Shown here piece by piece: positions 9,738 to 18,682 of a stretch of 64,000 bases of DNA. How positions within the stretch are numbered: position 1 is the stretch's first letter; the number at the start of each line of letters is the position of its first letter. Origin of the DNA: Alphaproteobacteria bacterium (GTDB lineage Bacteria > Pseudomonadota > Alphaproteobacteria > Rhodospirillales > Rhodospirillaceae); the NCBI GenBank assembly GCA_003246625.1, contig QJZR01000014.1:133219-197218 (forward strand), read 5' to 3'. The notes under the pieces are model-generated. The model was not told the origin of the DNA, made no database searches, and worked only from the letters and a program-made list of their open reading frames with translations. A program made the position numbers and the translations under genes.

Positions 9738-10547
9738 TTATGCGGGACAGGTTCTGTCGTCTAACCAATCGATACGAAAGGGGCGCCATTCATAACCCGG
9801 ATAGGGTGCCGACAACACATCTCTTGCTCGCCCTTCTTTGCGAAGGTTGGGGGTAGTGCCCAGGCGGTCTCCGAGGGCTTTGGCAATTTCGGCGATGGAC
9901 ACGGCATGCCCAGAGGCGACGTTGTGAATGGACGAAGGGCGATCCTGCATGACGAAATCGCGGACGATGACCGCGGCAACGTCGTCTACGTGGGATAACG
10001 AGAGAAAAGGTCCGCCGCGGAGGTCGCAAGAAATCGTGCCTCCTTCCCCGATGATGCGCGTCAGACGAGGTATCAGGCGAGGCTCCTTTTGGTCGTGGCC
10101 GTACGGATAGTAAAGACGCAACGTGTTGACGCAGCCGGAGAAGTATTCATGGAACAAATGCTCCCCGACATATTTCGAGACGGCATAGTCCCCGGCGGGG
10201 GCGCAGGGGGTGTCCGGCGTCGTTGGCGTCTCCACCGGCCCATAAACGGCGCCGGTGGACAAGTTGATCAGCTTCTTTACCCCAACCTTATTAAGGTGCT
10301 GGGCGAGCTCGCATACGTGGGCCGTGTTTGTGCAGAAGATATCTAGGGTTTTGCCATCGATTTTTACGGCCGCGTTGATGACGCAATCCACACCTTCAAG
10401 TTTTCCGCCCCACGTGTCCGGTTGAGCAAGGTTGAAATCGTCGCGTCCGAGCGTGACGATTTCTTCGGATTCAGAGCTTTCTGCCAATCGGCGAAGCAAG
10501 GCTTGACCGACAAAACCACCAGCCCCCAGGACCGCGATACGAGACAT
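9738..10547 (-). CDS. NAD-dependent epimerase/dehydratase (SDR)
   Basis: MSRIAVLGAGGFVGQALLRRL Rossmann motif; YAVSKYVGEHL (YxxxK). Confidence 0.85.
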   Translation of the reverse strand: MSRIAVLGAGGFVGQALLRRLAESSESEEIVTLGRDDFNLAQPDTWGGKLEGVDCVINAAVKIDGKTLDIFCTNTAHVCELAQHLNKVGVKKLINLSTGAVYGPVETPTTPDTPCAPAGDYAVSKYVGEHLFHEYFSGCVNTLRLYYPYGHDQKEPRLIPRLTRIIGEGGTISCDLRGGPFLSLSHVDDVAAVIVRDFVMQDRPSSIHNVASGHAVSIAEIAKALGDRLGTTPNLRKEGRARDVLSAPYPGYEWRPFRIDWLDDRTCPA

Positions 10548-10583
10548 GTTTACGTCCTTCAGCCGACGCCGCTTCTTGGAAGC

Positions 10584-11579
10584 CTAGAATCTCAACGATC
10601 CCACGTCCTTGTACCATCGAACCGTACGTTCAATGCCGGAGTGCATATCCGTCGTCGCAATAGGGCCGATCAGGGCTTCGGCTTTTTCTACGGAGGCAAG
10701 ATGACGGCGGACATCGGCCTTCCGGCCCGGTTGCCAGTCATATTCCCCCGAGAATTCGAGCAGGGAGCTCAAGATGTCGATGATTTCTATCATCGATGTT
10801 TCCCGTCCGCTCGCCACGTTCAGAATGGCGCCTTTGGCGGCCTCATGGACGGCCAGTTTCAAGATCGCCTGGACCGTATCTTCAACGAAAATGAAGTCGC
10901 GGGTCTGTTTCCCGTCGCCCTGGACGATCGGACGCTGGCCCGAGAGAATGCGCCTAGCCGTCAGCGGCACGATCGCCGCCAACGCGCCGCTGTTTTGCCG
11001 TGGGCCGTAATTGTTGAACGGGCGAATGGTGGTGATGTCGAGATCGAACATCTTGACATAGGAAGCCAACAATGTGTCGGCGGCCGACTTTCCGGCCGCA
11101 TACGAGGTCTCGGCTAATTGGGGATGGTTTTCGTCCATCGGCACATGAACTGCAGACCCATATACCTCGGAAGTCGATACGTGCAGCAGCTTGCCGTACG
11201 CTCCCGCACGTAACAATTCGGCCAGGGTGATCGCGATGTCCAGGTTCACCCGGCAGGCACCGGCGGGATTGAAGAACGAATACAGCAGGGCCTTTGTCGC
11301 CAGATTGAAGACGAGGTCCGGCTTCTCCGCAGAGACGACCGATGCCATGGCGGTGGCTTCCGCGGCATCCTCGCGATAGACGCGCAGTCGATCTCCGTAG
11401 TTCTCTGCTGTTCGCAGGTTCTCCATGTTTCCGAGAAAGAAGTTATCGACCACGCCGACCCGTTCGCAACCGGCGGCGAATAGGGCGTCGACAAGATGCG
11501 AGCCGATGAAACCGGCACCTCCGGTTACGACAACCCGTTTTCCTGCATATGCGCGTTTCAGGTCACTCGGCATCGGCAT
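10584..11579 (-). CDS. NAD-dependent epimerase/dehydratase (extended SDR)
   Basis: VVVTGGAGFIGSHLVDAL, SYAAGKSAADTL, RPFNNYGPRQ. Confidence 0.9.
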   Translation of the reverse strand: MPMPSDLKRAYAGKRVVVTGGAGFIGSHLVDALFAAGCERVGVVDNFFLGNMENLRTAENYGDRLRVYREDAAEATAMASVVSAEKPDLVFNLATKALLYSFFNPAGACRVNLDIAITLAELLRAGAYGKLLHVSTSEVYGSAVHVPMDENHPQLAETSYAAGKSAADTLLASYVKMFDLDITTIRPFNNYGPRQNSGALAAIVPLTARRILSGQRPIVQGDGKQTRDFIFVEDTVQAILKLAVHEAAKGAILNVASGRETSMIEIIDILSSLLEFSGEYDWQPGRKADVRRHLASVEKAEALIGPIATTDMHSGIERTVRWYKDVGSLRF

Positions 11580-12585
11580 TCCTCGAATTTCTCACTTGGT
11601 CCTGAATCTGCCAGACTAGTCGTAGGGCGGACAGGCCATCCTCTCCGGAAACCAGGGGGACCCCGTCGGTCAGGATGACGTTGATGAAATGATCAAGCTC
11701 GGTTTGTAAGGGCTCTCGGCGTCGGACATGCAAACGTTCGACCACGGTGTCGATGGCATATTCGCGTTCCTTGGATTCATCGGCTCTCGGAAGTTCAACC
11801 CGATCCCGCAGGAAAATATCCACGCTCTGGTTCATGTAGTCCACATCGATAAGGCTGGTGTCGGTCGTCACCGAGAGTTTACGTACGGTTCTTTGGGTGA
11901 TGCGGCTGGCGGTCAGGCAGGCAATGGACTCGTCGGCGAAGCGCAACAGGGTGGTCACATGGTCCCCCCCCGGTGAACCAAAGGTCTTTACCCCGGCGGC
12001 AACGACGGAGACGACTTTCTTGCGAGCAAGAGAGGTCACGATATCGATATCGTGAACCATCAGGTCGGCAACGACATCCACATCGGTGATGCGTTTGCTG
12101 ACGGCACTGAGCCGGTGGGTTTCTATGGCCTGGATAGAGGCCCTTCCGTCCAGCAGTTTCGCCAGTTGGCGGACGGCCGGATTGAATCTTTCGATGTGGC
12201 CGACCAGAAGCTTCGCGCCCGAGCCCTTCGCCGCTGCGATTAAGTCCAGGCATTGTTCTTCCGTGACGGCCAGGGGCTTCTCGATTAGGCAGTGCACCCC
12301 GGCGTTCAGAAAGAACAAGCCGACTTCGCAATGCGTTGAAGACGGGGTGCAGATGCTGACTGCATCAACCGCCTTCAGGATATCTTCCAAGTTTTCAAAG
12401 GCATGGCAACCGTACTCGGCGGCACGGCATTGCGCCAGTTCCATATCCGCATCGTAGATTCCGACGAGGTCGACGTTTTTCAATGTGTCGTAGACACGAA
12501 GATGGTTGCTCCCCATGGAGCCAACGCCGATGACGGCGACCCTGACGGGAGCTTCGACCGCAGGTTTCCCGGATTTTTGTTCCAC
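11563..12585 (-). CDS. Gfo/Idh/MocA family oxidoreductase (WbpB/WlbA-like)
   Basis: VAVIGVGSMGSNHLRVY, CTPSSTH, IEKPLAVT, VGHIERFNPA. Confidence 0.88.
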   Translation of the reverse strand: MEQKSGKPAVEAPVRVAVIGVGSMGSNHLRVYDTLKNVDLVGIYDADMELAQCRAAEYGCHAFENLEDILKAVDAVSICTPSSTHCEVGLFFLNAGVHCLIEKPLAVTEEQCLDLIAAAKGSGAKLLVGHIERFNPAVRQLAKLLDGRASIQAIETHRLSAVSKRITDVDVVADLMVHDIDIVTSLARKKVVSVVAAGVKTFGSPGGDHVTTLLRFADESIACLTASRITQRTVRKLSVTTDTSLIDVDYMNQSVDIFLRDRVELPRADESKEREYAIDTVVERLHVRRREPLQTELDHFINVILTDGVPLVSGEDGLSALRLVWQIQDQVRNSRNADAE

Positions 12586-12588
12586 CTT

Positions 12589-13131
12589 CTACCCCTCCCC
12601 TCCTGCCAATAGAGCGGCATCTAGAATCCAGGTTGCAGGATCCACCTTCAGCCGTCGGCCCGATATCGTGACGTAATCCACGACCTTCGCGGGGCAGCCC
12701 ATGACCAGGGCATGCGCCGGGACGTCACGGGATACCACGGCCCCCGCCGCGATCATGCAATGGCTGCCCAACGTGACGCCACAGACCACGGTCGCATTGG
12801 CGCCTATGCTGACGCCGTCTTCCACGACCGTTTCGCTGACCTCCCAATCTTTGGAGTGAGCCCGTGGATAAAGGTCGTTGGTAAACGTGGCGTTCGGGCC
12901 GACAAAAACGTTCCGTCCAATCGAAACGCCGTGATAGACGGACACCCCATTCTGAATTTTGCAGCCGTCTCCGACAGTGCAGCCGAAATCGACATATACG
13001 CACTGTCCGATGTTGCAGTTTTTGCCGATCCGTACGTCTTCCCTGATTTTAGTCCAGTTCCATATTTTCGTCCCCTCTCCGACCTGGGCGCTGGCATCGA
13101 CGATGGCCGTCGCGTCGATATAAATCGTCAT
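12589..13131 (-). CDS. Left-handed beta-helix acetyltransferase (WbpD-like)
   Basis: Start trimmed to MTIYIDATAIVDASAQVGEGTKIWNWTKIREDVRIGKNCNIGQCVYVD; hexapeptide repeats; AGAVVSRDVPAHALVMGCPAKVV. Confidence 0.85.
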   Translation of the reverse strand: MTIYIDATAIVDASAQVGEGTKIWNWTKIREDVRIGKNCNIGQCVYVDFGCTVGDGCKIQNGVSVYHGVSIGRNVFVGPNATFTNDLYPRAHSKDWEVSETVVEDGVSIGANATVVCGVTLGSHCMIAAGAVVSRDVPAHALVMGCPAKVVDYVTISGRRLKVDPATWILDAALLAGGEG

Positions 13132-13138
13132 TCGCGGG

Positions 13139-14239
13139 TTATCCTTTGTCAGCGCTATCCTGGGGCGAGGGGGCCGAAGCGGAATCGATCTGGTGCCGTA
13201 CCACCGAGAACGAGGCAGGCAGGTCCCTAACCAATTCGGGCATCCCGTATCCAGAGCACAGGCGGCAGATGTCGACAGCCCCCTGACGTTCCAGAATGGA
13301 GTGGCGGAAGTTACGGGCGGGTTTCCCGTTGAATACCCTGAGGACGCCATCCTCGAAGACGTTTCCGAGGATATGGTGGCCGTTGGGGTCGCGGCAGCAG
13401 GGAACGGCGTCGCCGTTCCAATTGATCTGCATCGAGTTCCATATCCAGATGCATTCGTTCTGGGGGACGACCTTGGGGCGCAGCTCGCCGCGTTCGAAGG
13501 CATCCTCATCGTAGAACCAGTATTTCCGGTCGCGCGGCAGATAGGCGTACGCTTCCGTCATGTTCCGGGCGCAGGGGTCGATGATGTTGGCGGTATCGGC
13601 GCCGATTTCCTTGGCCCACTTCAGGAAGGAAGCCACTTCGTGTTCATTGTGGCGCATGACGATCAGCCCGACGTCGATCCGTACGTTGCTGCCGGGATGC
13701 TTGCGGCGCTCCTCGATGAGTTCCAGCAGATTGGCGTGCGCCTTCTCCAGGCTCGTCCCGACCCGGTAACGCTGGTGGGTCTTTTCGGTCATGCCGCCCA
13801 GTTGGAAGCTGATTCGGTTGATGTCGGAATAGATAACGCCTTTGGCATCGACGAAATCGCCGTTGGTGCAGGTGTCGACCCAGATTCCCTTCGCCCGGGC
13901 GTAACGGATCATCTCATAGGCGTTCTTGTTCAGAAACGGCTCGCCCATGAAGTAGAAGAACAGAGAGTTGGTCCATCGTGCCGAGCGGTCGATGAAACGT
14001 TGGAAATTCGTGAGGTCGAGCATGCCCTTTCGTCGGGTCATCTCTCCCTTTCCGGTTTCGCAGACTGGGCAGCGGGCATTGCAGGCATTGGTGGGTTCTA
14101 TGGCGATATGCACCGGCGGCAACAATGGGCCGACCCGGTGCATCCGAGCCATGGCGGTGTTCCAGACCAGGGATGGCCATCCGCGACCACCCGCTCGGGC
14201 CATGGAGACGACGGTCTTGATTTTGTTCAGCGCGCCCAA
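13139..14239 (-). CDS. Radical SAM/SPASM domain protein
   Basis: CNARCPVC (CxxxCxxC) motif, SPASM-like WIWNSMQINWNGDAVPCCRDPNGHHILGNVFED...CRLCSGYG. Confidence 0.9.
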   Translation of the reverse strand: MGALNKIKTVVSMARAGGRGWPSLVWNTAMARMHRVGPLLPPVHIAIEPTNACNARCPVCETGKGEMTRRKGMLDLTNFQRFIDRSARWTNSLFFYFMGEPFLNKNAYEMIRYARAKGIWVDTCTNGDFVDAKGVIYSDINRISFQLGGMTEKTHQRYRVGTSLEKAHANLLELIEERRKHPGSNVRIDVGLIVMRHNEHEVASFLKWAKEIGADTANIIDPCARNMTEAYAYLPRDRKYWFYDEDAFERGELRPKVVPQNECIWIWNSMQINWNGDAVPCCRDPNGHHILGNVFEDGVLRVFNGKPARNFRHSILERQGAVDICRLCSGYGMPELVRDLPASFSVVRHQIDSASAPSPQDSADKG

Positions 14240-14241
14240 AA

Positions 14242-14535
14242 TCAGGTGCTTTCCTTGAACCAGGTTTCATGCGTTGCCAACGCCGCACTTAAGGCGTCGG
14301 AAAGGATGGCAATGGCATCGTTTTCATAACGGACGTCATCCAAAGACCGCTCTTCGATGAGGTGTTCCGTGCCAGAACCGTCAACCGCAGCGACGTCGAT
14401 CCCGCCCTTCAGGCAGCCGTCTTCTTCCCGAGCGTCCGGCGTCAACCGAAGTCGAAGGATGCCTTCGGCGGAGACGATGGCCAATTTCTGCCGGAGAGAC
14501 TCTAAAAGAGCAGGCGGAGCCGCGGAAACGGTCAT
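14242..14535 (-). CDS. 97-aa protein of unknown function, directly upstream of the radical SAM/SPASM gene
   Basis: ORF packed between methyltransferase and radical SAM gene; MTVSAAPPALLESLRQKLAIVSAEGILRLRLTPDAREEDGCLKGGIDVAAVDGSGTEHL... Confidence 0.65.
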   Translation of the reverse strand: MTVSAAPPALLESLRQKLAIVSAEGILRLRLTPDAREEDGCLKGGIDVAAVDGSGTEHLIEERSLDDVRYENDAIAILSDALSAALATHETWFKEST

Positions 14536-14570
14536 GACGGCCTCCTATCGTGGTCCATGGGCAGGATGCC

Positions 14571-15581
14571 TTACTTTTTGTCTTTGCGGGCAATGATCGT
14601 GATCCCGGCATCTTCGACCACTTCGCGTTCGATGACGAGGCCTAATGCGTTGCTCCATTGCCGCACCTGGTCGGGGGTTTGACGGTGGGCATTCTGCGGC
14701 GTGTACCAGTCGTAATTCACGTGGTTCAGCTCATCCAGGTTCATGTCGGGATGGTGGAAGGCCTTGAATACGTGCCAGTAGACGAAACGCTGCAGGTCGA
14801 TGCGCCCCTTTGGAATTCCCAGAAGAGCAACGTCTTCGGGAACGTCGATTTCGACGTTCAACTTGCCCAGCGCCTGGCCCAGTTTGCTCAGGCTCATCAG
14901 AAGATCCCAGGCTTGCTCCGGAGGGACATCGCGTAGACGTTCCCGGATGTAGTCGTCGGTGAATTCGCGGATCGGTCCCTTGGTCTTGTAGACGTAGAAT
15001 AGAATGCGCCCCCCCGGACGCAGGTAGGAAACCACGGACGTCAGTGCGGTTCGTGTGTCGTCGCAGTGGTGCAGAACCCCTTCGGAGAAAATCAGGTCGA
15101 TGGATTCAGGGGCGAGCGGTAACCGTTGCAGGTCGGACTGGATGAAGGCGCCCTCCAGGCCGCGTTCGGCAAAGCGGGCACGGGCCACATCCACCGCCTC
15201 CGAGATGTCTGCACCCACATAGCGCAACCGCGGCAAGGCGTCCCCCCAGAGTTCGAGGGCGGAGAAGGCCGCGCCGCATCCCGCGTCTAGAAGCAAAGGC
15301 CGTTCCCCGTACTCGGAAAGCCATTCGGCGTGGGCAACGTCTCCATAGCGCTGAAGCAGCCAGGAATGCGCGGTGGCGGCCAGGGTTCCTTCATAGGTTT
15401 CCCGTTTCTGCCATTTGAACCCAAAGGTCTCGCGGGTTTGCCTTTGGGCCTCTGACGCCAGTTCTTCGGCGCGGAAGACGCCATTGCTTCTGACCAGAGT
15501 GACCCCATTGGCTTGGATGCACCCACCGTCATCGGGCAGCGGGCCGCCGAGAATGGAGGAGAACCAGGATGGTATCTTCAT
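14571..15581 (-). CDS. Class I SAM-dependent methyltransferase
   Basis: Start trimmed to MKIPSWFSSILGG (ATG 15581, ATGA overlap with HisH-like gene); LLLDAGCGAAFSALELWG, FSEGVLHHC. Confidence 0.82.
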   Translation of the reverse strand: MKIPSWFSSILGGPLPDDGGCIQANGVTLVRSNGVFRAEELASEAQRQTRETFGFKWQKRETYEGTLAATAHSWLLQRYGDVAHAEWLSEYGERPLLLDAGCGAAFSALELWGDALPRLRYVGADISEAVDVARARFAERGLEGAFIQSDLQRLPLAPESIDLIFSEGVLHHCDDTRTALTSVVSYLRPGGRILFYVYKTKGPIREFTDDYIRERLRDVPPEQAWDLLMSLSKLGQALGKLNVEIDVPEDVALLGIPKGRIDLQRFVYWHVFKAFHHPDMNLDELNHVNYDWYTPQNAHRQTPDQVRQWSNALGLVIEREVVEDAGITIIARKDKK

Positions 15582-16201
15582 CGACGGGCTTCCTTCAGAA
15601 AATTTTCCAATAGTTTCAGTCCGAAACGGTGGCTCTTCTCGGGATGGAACTGGACGCCGAACAGGTTGTCGCGCCGGATACCCGCGGCAAATCTTACGCC
15701 GTGTTCGGTGACGCCGTAGGCGTGTGCTGGGTTGTCCAGAGGGTAGTAGTAGGAATGGTTGAAATAGAAACGGCGTTCGGTCATTTCCGCATAGAGGGGG
15801 ATGTCCTCTGCCTCTTCGATGAGGTTCCACCCCATGTGCGGCACTCGGATCGGCTGGCCCCCCCCGTCTTCGGGGTGAAAACGGCGCAGTCGGCCGGGGA
15901 TCCAGCCGAACCCAGGCTCCAGGCCTTCTTCGCTGCCTTCGGTCATCAACTGCATGCCCAGACAAATCCCCAGCGTCGGGATGCCAGCACGGACACACTC
16001 GTCCAGGACCTGCCATAATCCGGCGTCTCGTATGGCGCGGACCACGGCATCGTAGCTTCCTACTCCGGGTAGGATCAGACATTCGGCCCGGGATATGGTT
16101 TCGGCGTCCGAGCCCACGGTCGCGCGGACCTGAAGCCGACGGAGCATGTTGGGAATGGCCCGGACGTTGCCGACGCCGGTGTTGACGACGACGATGTTCA
16201 T
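15578..16201 (-). CDS. hisH: HisH-like glutamine amidotransferase subunit
   Basis: MNIVVVNTGVGNVRAIPNMLRRL, LPGVGSYD, TLGICLGMQLM (catalytic Cys), QFHPEKSH. Confidence 0.9.
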   Translation of the reverse strand: MNIVVVNTGVGNVRAIPNMLRRLQVRATVGSDAETISRAECLILPGVGSYDAVVRAIRDAGLWQVLDECVRAGIPTLGICLGMQLMTEGSEEGLEPGFGWIPGRLRRFHPEDGGGQPIRVPHMGWNLIEEAEDIPLYAEMTERRFYFNHSYYYPLDNPAHAYGVTEHGVRFAAGIRRDNLFGVQFHPEKSHRFGLKLLENFLKEARR

Positions 16202-16794
16202 AAGGCCTTGCCAAATTGCAGGATGGGGGTATCGCCGTTGAATTCGACGTGGCCGAGAACCCGGGCGGGGGAGCCGCCGACGATGGTGAAATCGGGGACG
16301 TCCGCATTGACGAAGCTGTTGGCGGCCACCACGCAGCAGGTTCCGATCTCCGTTCCCGCGGCAATGATGCTTTGCGGGCCGATATAGCATTTATCGCCGA
16401 TGGAGACCGGGGCCTGTTTCATCCGGGACCTGCCACCGGAAAGGGCCCAGGTCACGGTATCGTGCGTATAGATGTGGACCCCGGCGGAGATCGAGCACCA
16501 GGCTCCTATGGTAAGGGGAGCGTGTGCGCCGTCCAGGATGACGTTGGGACCGACCCAGGTTTCGGGGCCCACGCGAACCGTTCCATAAACGAAGGCGCTG
16601 CCGTATATCGTGGCATTTTCGGCGAAGCCCAGGCTCCGTGCGCGATCTTTCCTGTCGGACAAGGCATCCTGAAGGGGGAGAGACCGGTCGAATTTCTCGC
16701 GCAGTTCCCGGGCCCGCGCGTCGAGGACCTCGCGCAGGCAATCCTGCCAGAGCCCCAGGGCTTCCGCATCGACGGCCATATTTTTTTCCGTCAT
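16198..16794 (-). CDS. Hexapeptide-repeat acyltransferase
   Basis: Start trimmed to MTEKNMAVDAEAL; ATIYGSAFVYGTVRVGPETWVGPNVILDG; VVAANSFVNADVPDFTIVGGSPARVLG. Confidence 0.82.
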   Translation of the reverse strand: MTEKNMAVDAEALGLWQDCLREVLDARARELREKFDRSLPLQDALSDRKDRARSLGFAENATIYGSAFVYGTVRVGPETWVGPNVILDGAHAPLTIGAWCSISAGVHIYTHDTVTWALSGGRSRMKQAPVSIGDKCYIGPQSIIAAGTEIGTCCVVAANSFVNADVPDFTIVGGSPARVLGHVEFNGDTPILQFGKAL

Positions 16795-18680
16795 GACAAG
16801 CGCTTCCATCCACCTTCGGCAAACAACGCCATCCACTCTTCCAGGACCAGTAAGGACCAGATCAGGAGACGGCGGTTCTCTCTTCCCTCCAGATGGTCCT
16901 CGACAAGATTATGGATCGTGGCGCGATCCAGGTAATCGTATATCAGCGCGGATTTCGAGAACAAGCGTTGGCGGACGTAATCGATGCTGGCTCCCTTGAA
17001 CCAGCTGGCGTCGGGGGCGGAGAAACCTTGTTTGGTGTCTTCTATGACCTGACGGGGGACATGCCGCTCCATTGCCATGCGGAGGGCCATTTTCCCGTCG
17101 CGGGTTTTTTCGAATTTCGGCGCGGTCTGCCCCTTGGAGCTCTGCTTATCGGGACGTGAGGTCTCGATGTTGTTGAGTTTCAGGCGGACAGGGATGCCCA
17201 TGGCAAAGTCGACAAGATCGTTGTCCAGGAAGGGAACCCGGCTTTCCAGGCTATGCGCCATCGACAGCTTGTCCTCCACGACAAGCAAGCCGTGAAGAAA
17301 AGTCTTGGCCTCGAAGTATAGAGAGTGGTTGATGTAATCGGCGGGTGTTTGGAACTGCTCGGCGTGGCGGGAGAAGACGTTGCGGAAAATATCCCTGGGG
17401 CCGACGTTGCGATAGGTCTCGGCGATCGGCGCGAACACATTGGGCATGGCATTCTGTGGCAGCAAGCGTTGCCAGAAGCCGAAGTACCGGTCGATGTAGT
17501 CGTCGAAATTCCGGTTGTCGGTGGCCCGGCAGTATCTCCAGGGATATCCACCGAAGATTTCGTCCCCCCCGGTTCCGGCCAGAACGACCTTGCAGAAACG
17601 GCTGGCCAAGTTGGCGGCATAATAGTTGGGGTAGGACTGACCGACGCGGGGTTCCTCCAAATGCCAAGTGACACGGGGCATCGCCTGTTCCATGTCGCCG
17701 GCCTTCAGGACCATTTCGTACTGTTGCGTCCCGAAGACGGAGGACATGTGCTCTGCCTTGCGCCGTTCGTCGAAGGCCAATTCAAGCCCCGAGGCGGAAC
17801 TCAGGTCGAAGCCTACGGTGAACGTCTTCATTCCCGGGAAGGTGCTGGCCGCCACCCCGGCGATGGAACCGGAGTCCAGCCCGCCGGAGAGATAGGCCCC
17901 GATTTCCACGTCGCTGATCATCTGCCGTTCGACGGCCTGAACGAACAGACGGTCGAGTTCCTCGATGTATTCCTCTTTTGCAAGCTGAACGGTGGGTTCG
18001 TGGAAATTATAGTCCCAATACCGGGTCAGCTTTTCTTCGCCGCCGAGCGGAATTTCCAGGATATGCCCGGCGGGCATGGTGAAAACTCCCTGGAAAAGGG
18101 TCCGTTCGGTAAAGAAATTCTGAAACGTCAGGTATTCGACCAGCGCTTCCTTGTTCACCTGAGGGCGGAAATCGGGCCGGGCCAGAAGGGCCTTGATCTC
18201 CGACATGGCGCAGAAGGAGTTGCCGATTCGGGCATAATATAAAGGTTTGACGCCATACCGATCACGGACCAGGAACAGGGTCTGCTTCTGTCGGTCCCAC
18301 AGGGCGAAGGCAAACATGCCGTTGAGACGGGGAATTAAGTCCGGTCCCCATGCCGCCCAGCCGTTCAGAACGACTTCCGTATCGGAGTGGGAGTTGAAGG
18401 CCATTCCCATGGCCTGTAGTTCCGCCTTGATTTCTTGGAAGCCGTAGATTTCGCCATTGTAGACCAGGACATATCGGCCATCACGGCTGCTCATCGGCTG
18501 ATGGGCAGCCGACGACAGATCGAGAATGGAAAGCCGTCGGTGGCCGAGCGCGACGGGGCCGTCCACGTGAAAGCCTTCGTCGTCGGGCCCGCGGTGGCTT
18601 AGCATCTCCGCCATCGCGCGCACCATCGGCGCCGAGCCGGGGCGTCCGTCGAGGTTGAGCGTGGCGACGAAACCGCACAT
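16791..18680 (-). CDS. asnB: Asparagine synthase (glutamine-hydrolysing) family
   Basis: MCGFVATLNLDGRPG (Cys2 nucleophile), YNGEIYGFQE, GAYLSGGLDSGSIAGVA. Confidence 0.93.
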   Translation of the reverse strand: MCGFVATLNLDGRPGSAPMVRAMAEMLSHRGPDDEGFHVDGPVALGHRRLSILDLSSAAHQPMSSRDGRYVLVYNGEIYGFQEIKAELQAMGMAFNSHSDTEVVLNGWAAWGPDLIPRLNGMFAFALWDRQKQTLFLVRDRYGVKPLYYARIGNSFCAMSEIKALLARPDFRPQVNKEALVEYLTFQNFFTERTLFQGVFTMPAGHILEIPLGGEEKLTRYWDYNFHEPTVQLAKEEYIEELDRLFVQAVERQMISDVEIGAYLSGGLDSGSIAGVAASTFPGMKTFTVGFDLSSASGLELAFDERRKAEHMSSVFGTQQYEMVLKAGDMEQAMPRVTWHLEEPRVGQSYPNYYAANLASRFCKVVLAGTGGDEIFGGYPWRYCRATDNRNFDDYIDRYFGFWQRLLPQNAMPNVFAPIAETYRNVGPRDIFRNVFSRHAEQFQTPADYINHSLYFEAKTFLHGLLVVEDKLSMAHSLESRVPFLDNDLVDFAMGIPVRLKLNNIETSRPDKQSSKGQTAPKFEKTRDGKMALRMAMERHVPRQVIEDTKQGFSAPDASWFKGASIDYVRQRLFSKSALIYDYLDRATIHNLVEDHLEGRENRRLLIWSLLVLEEWMALFAEGGWKRLS

Positions 18681-18682
18681 GC

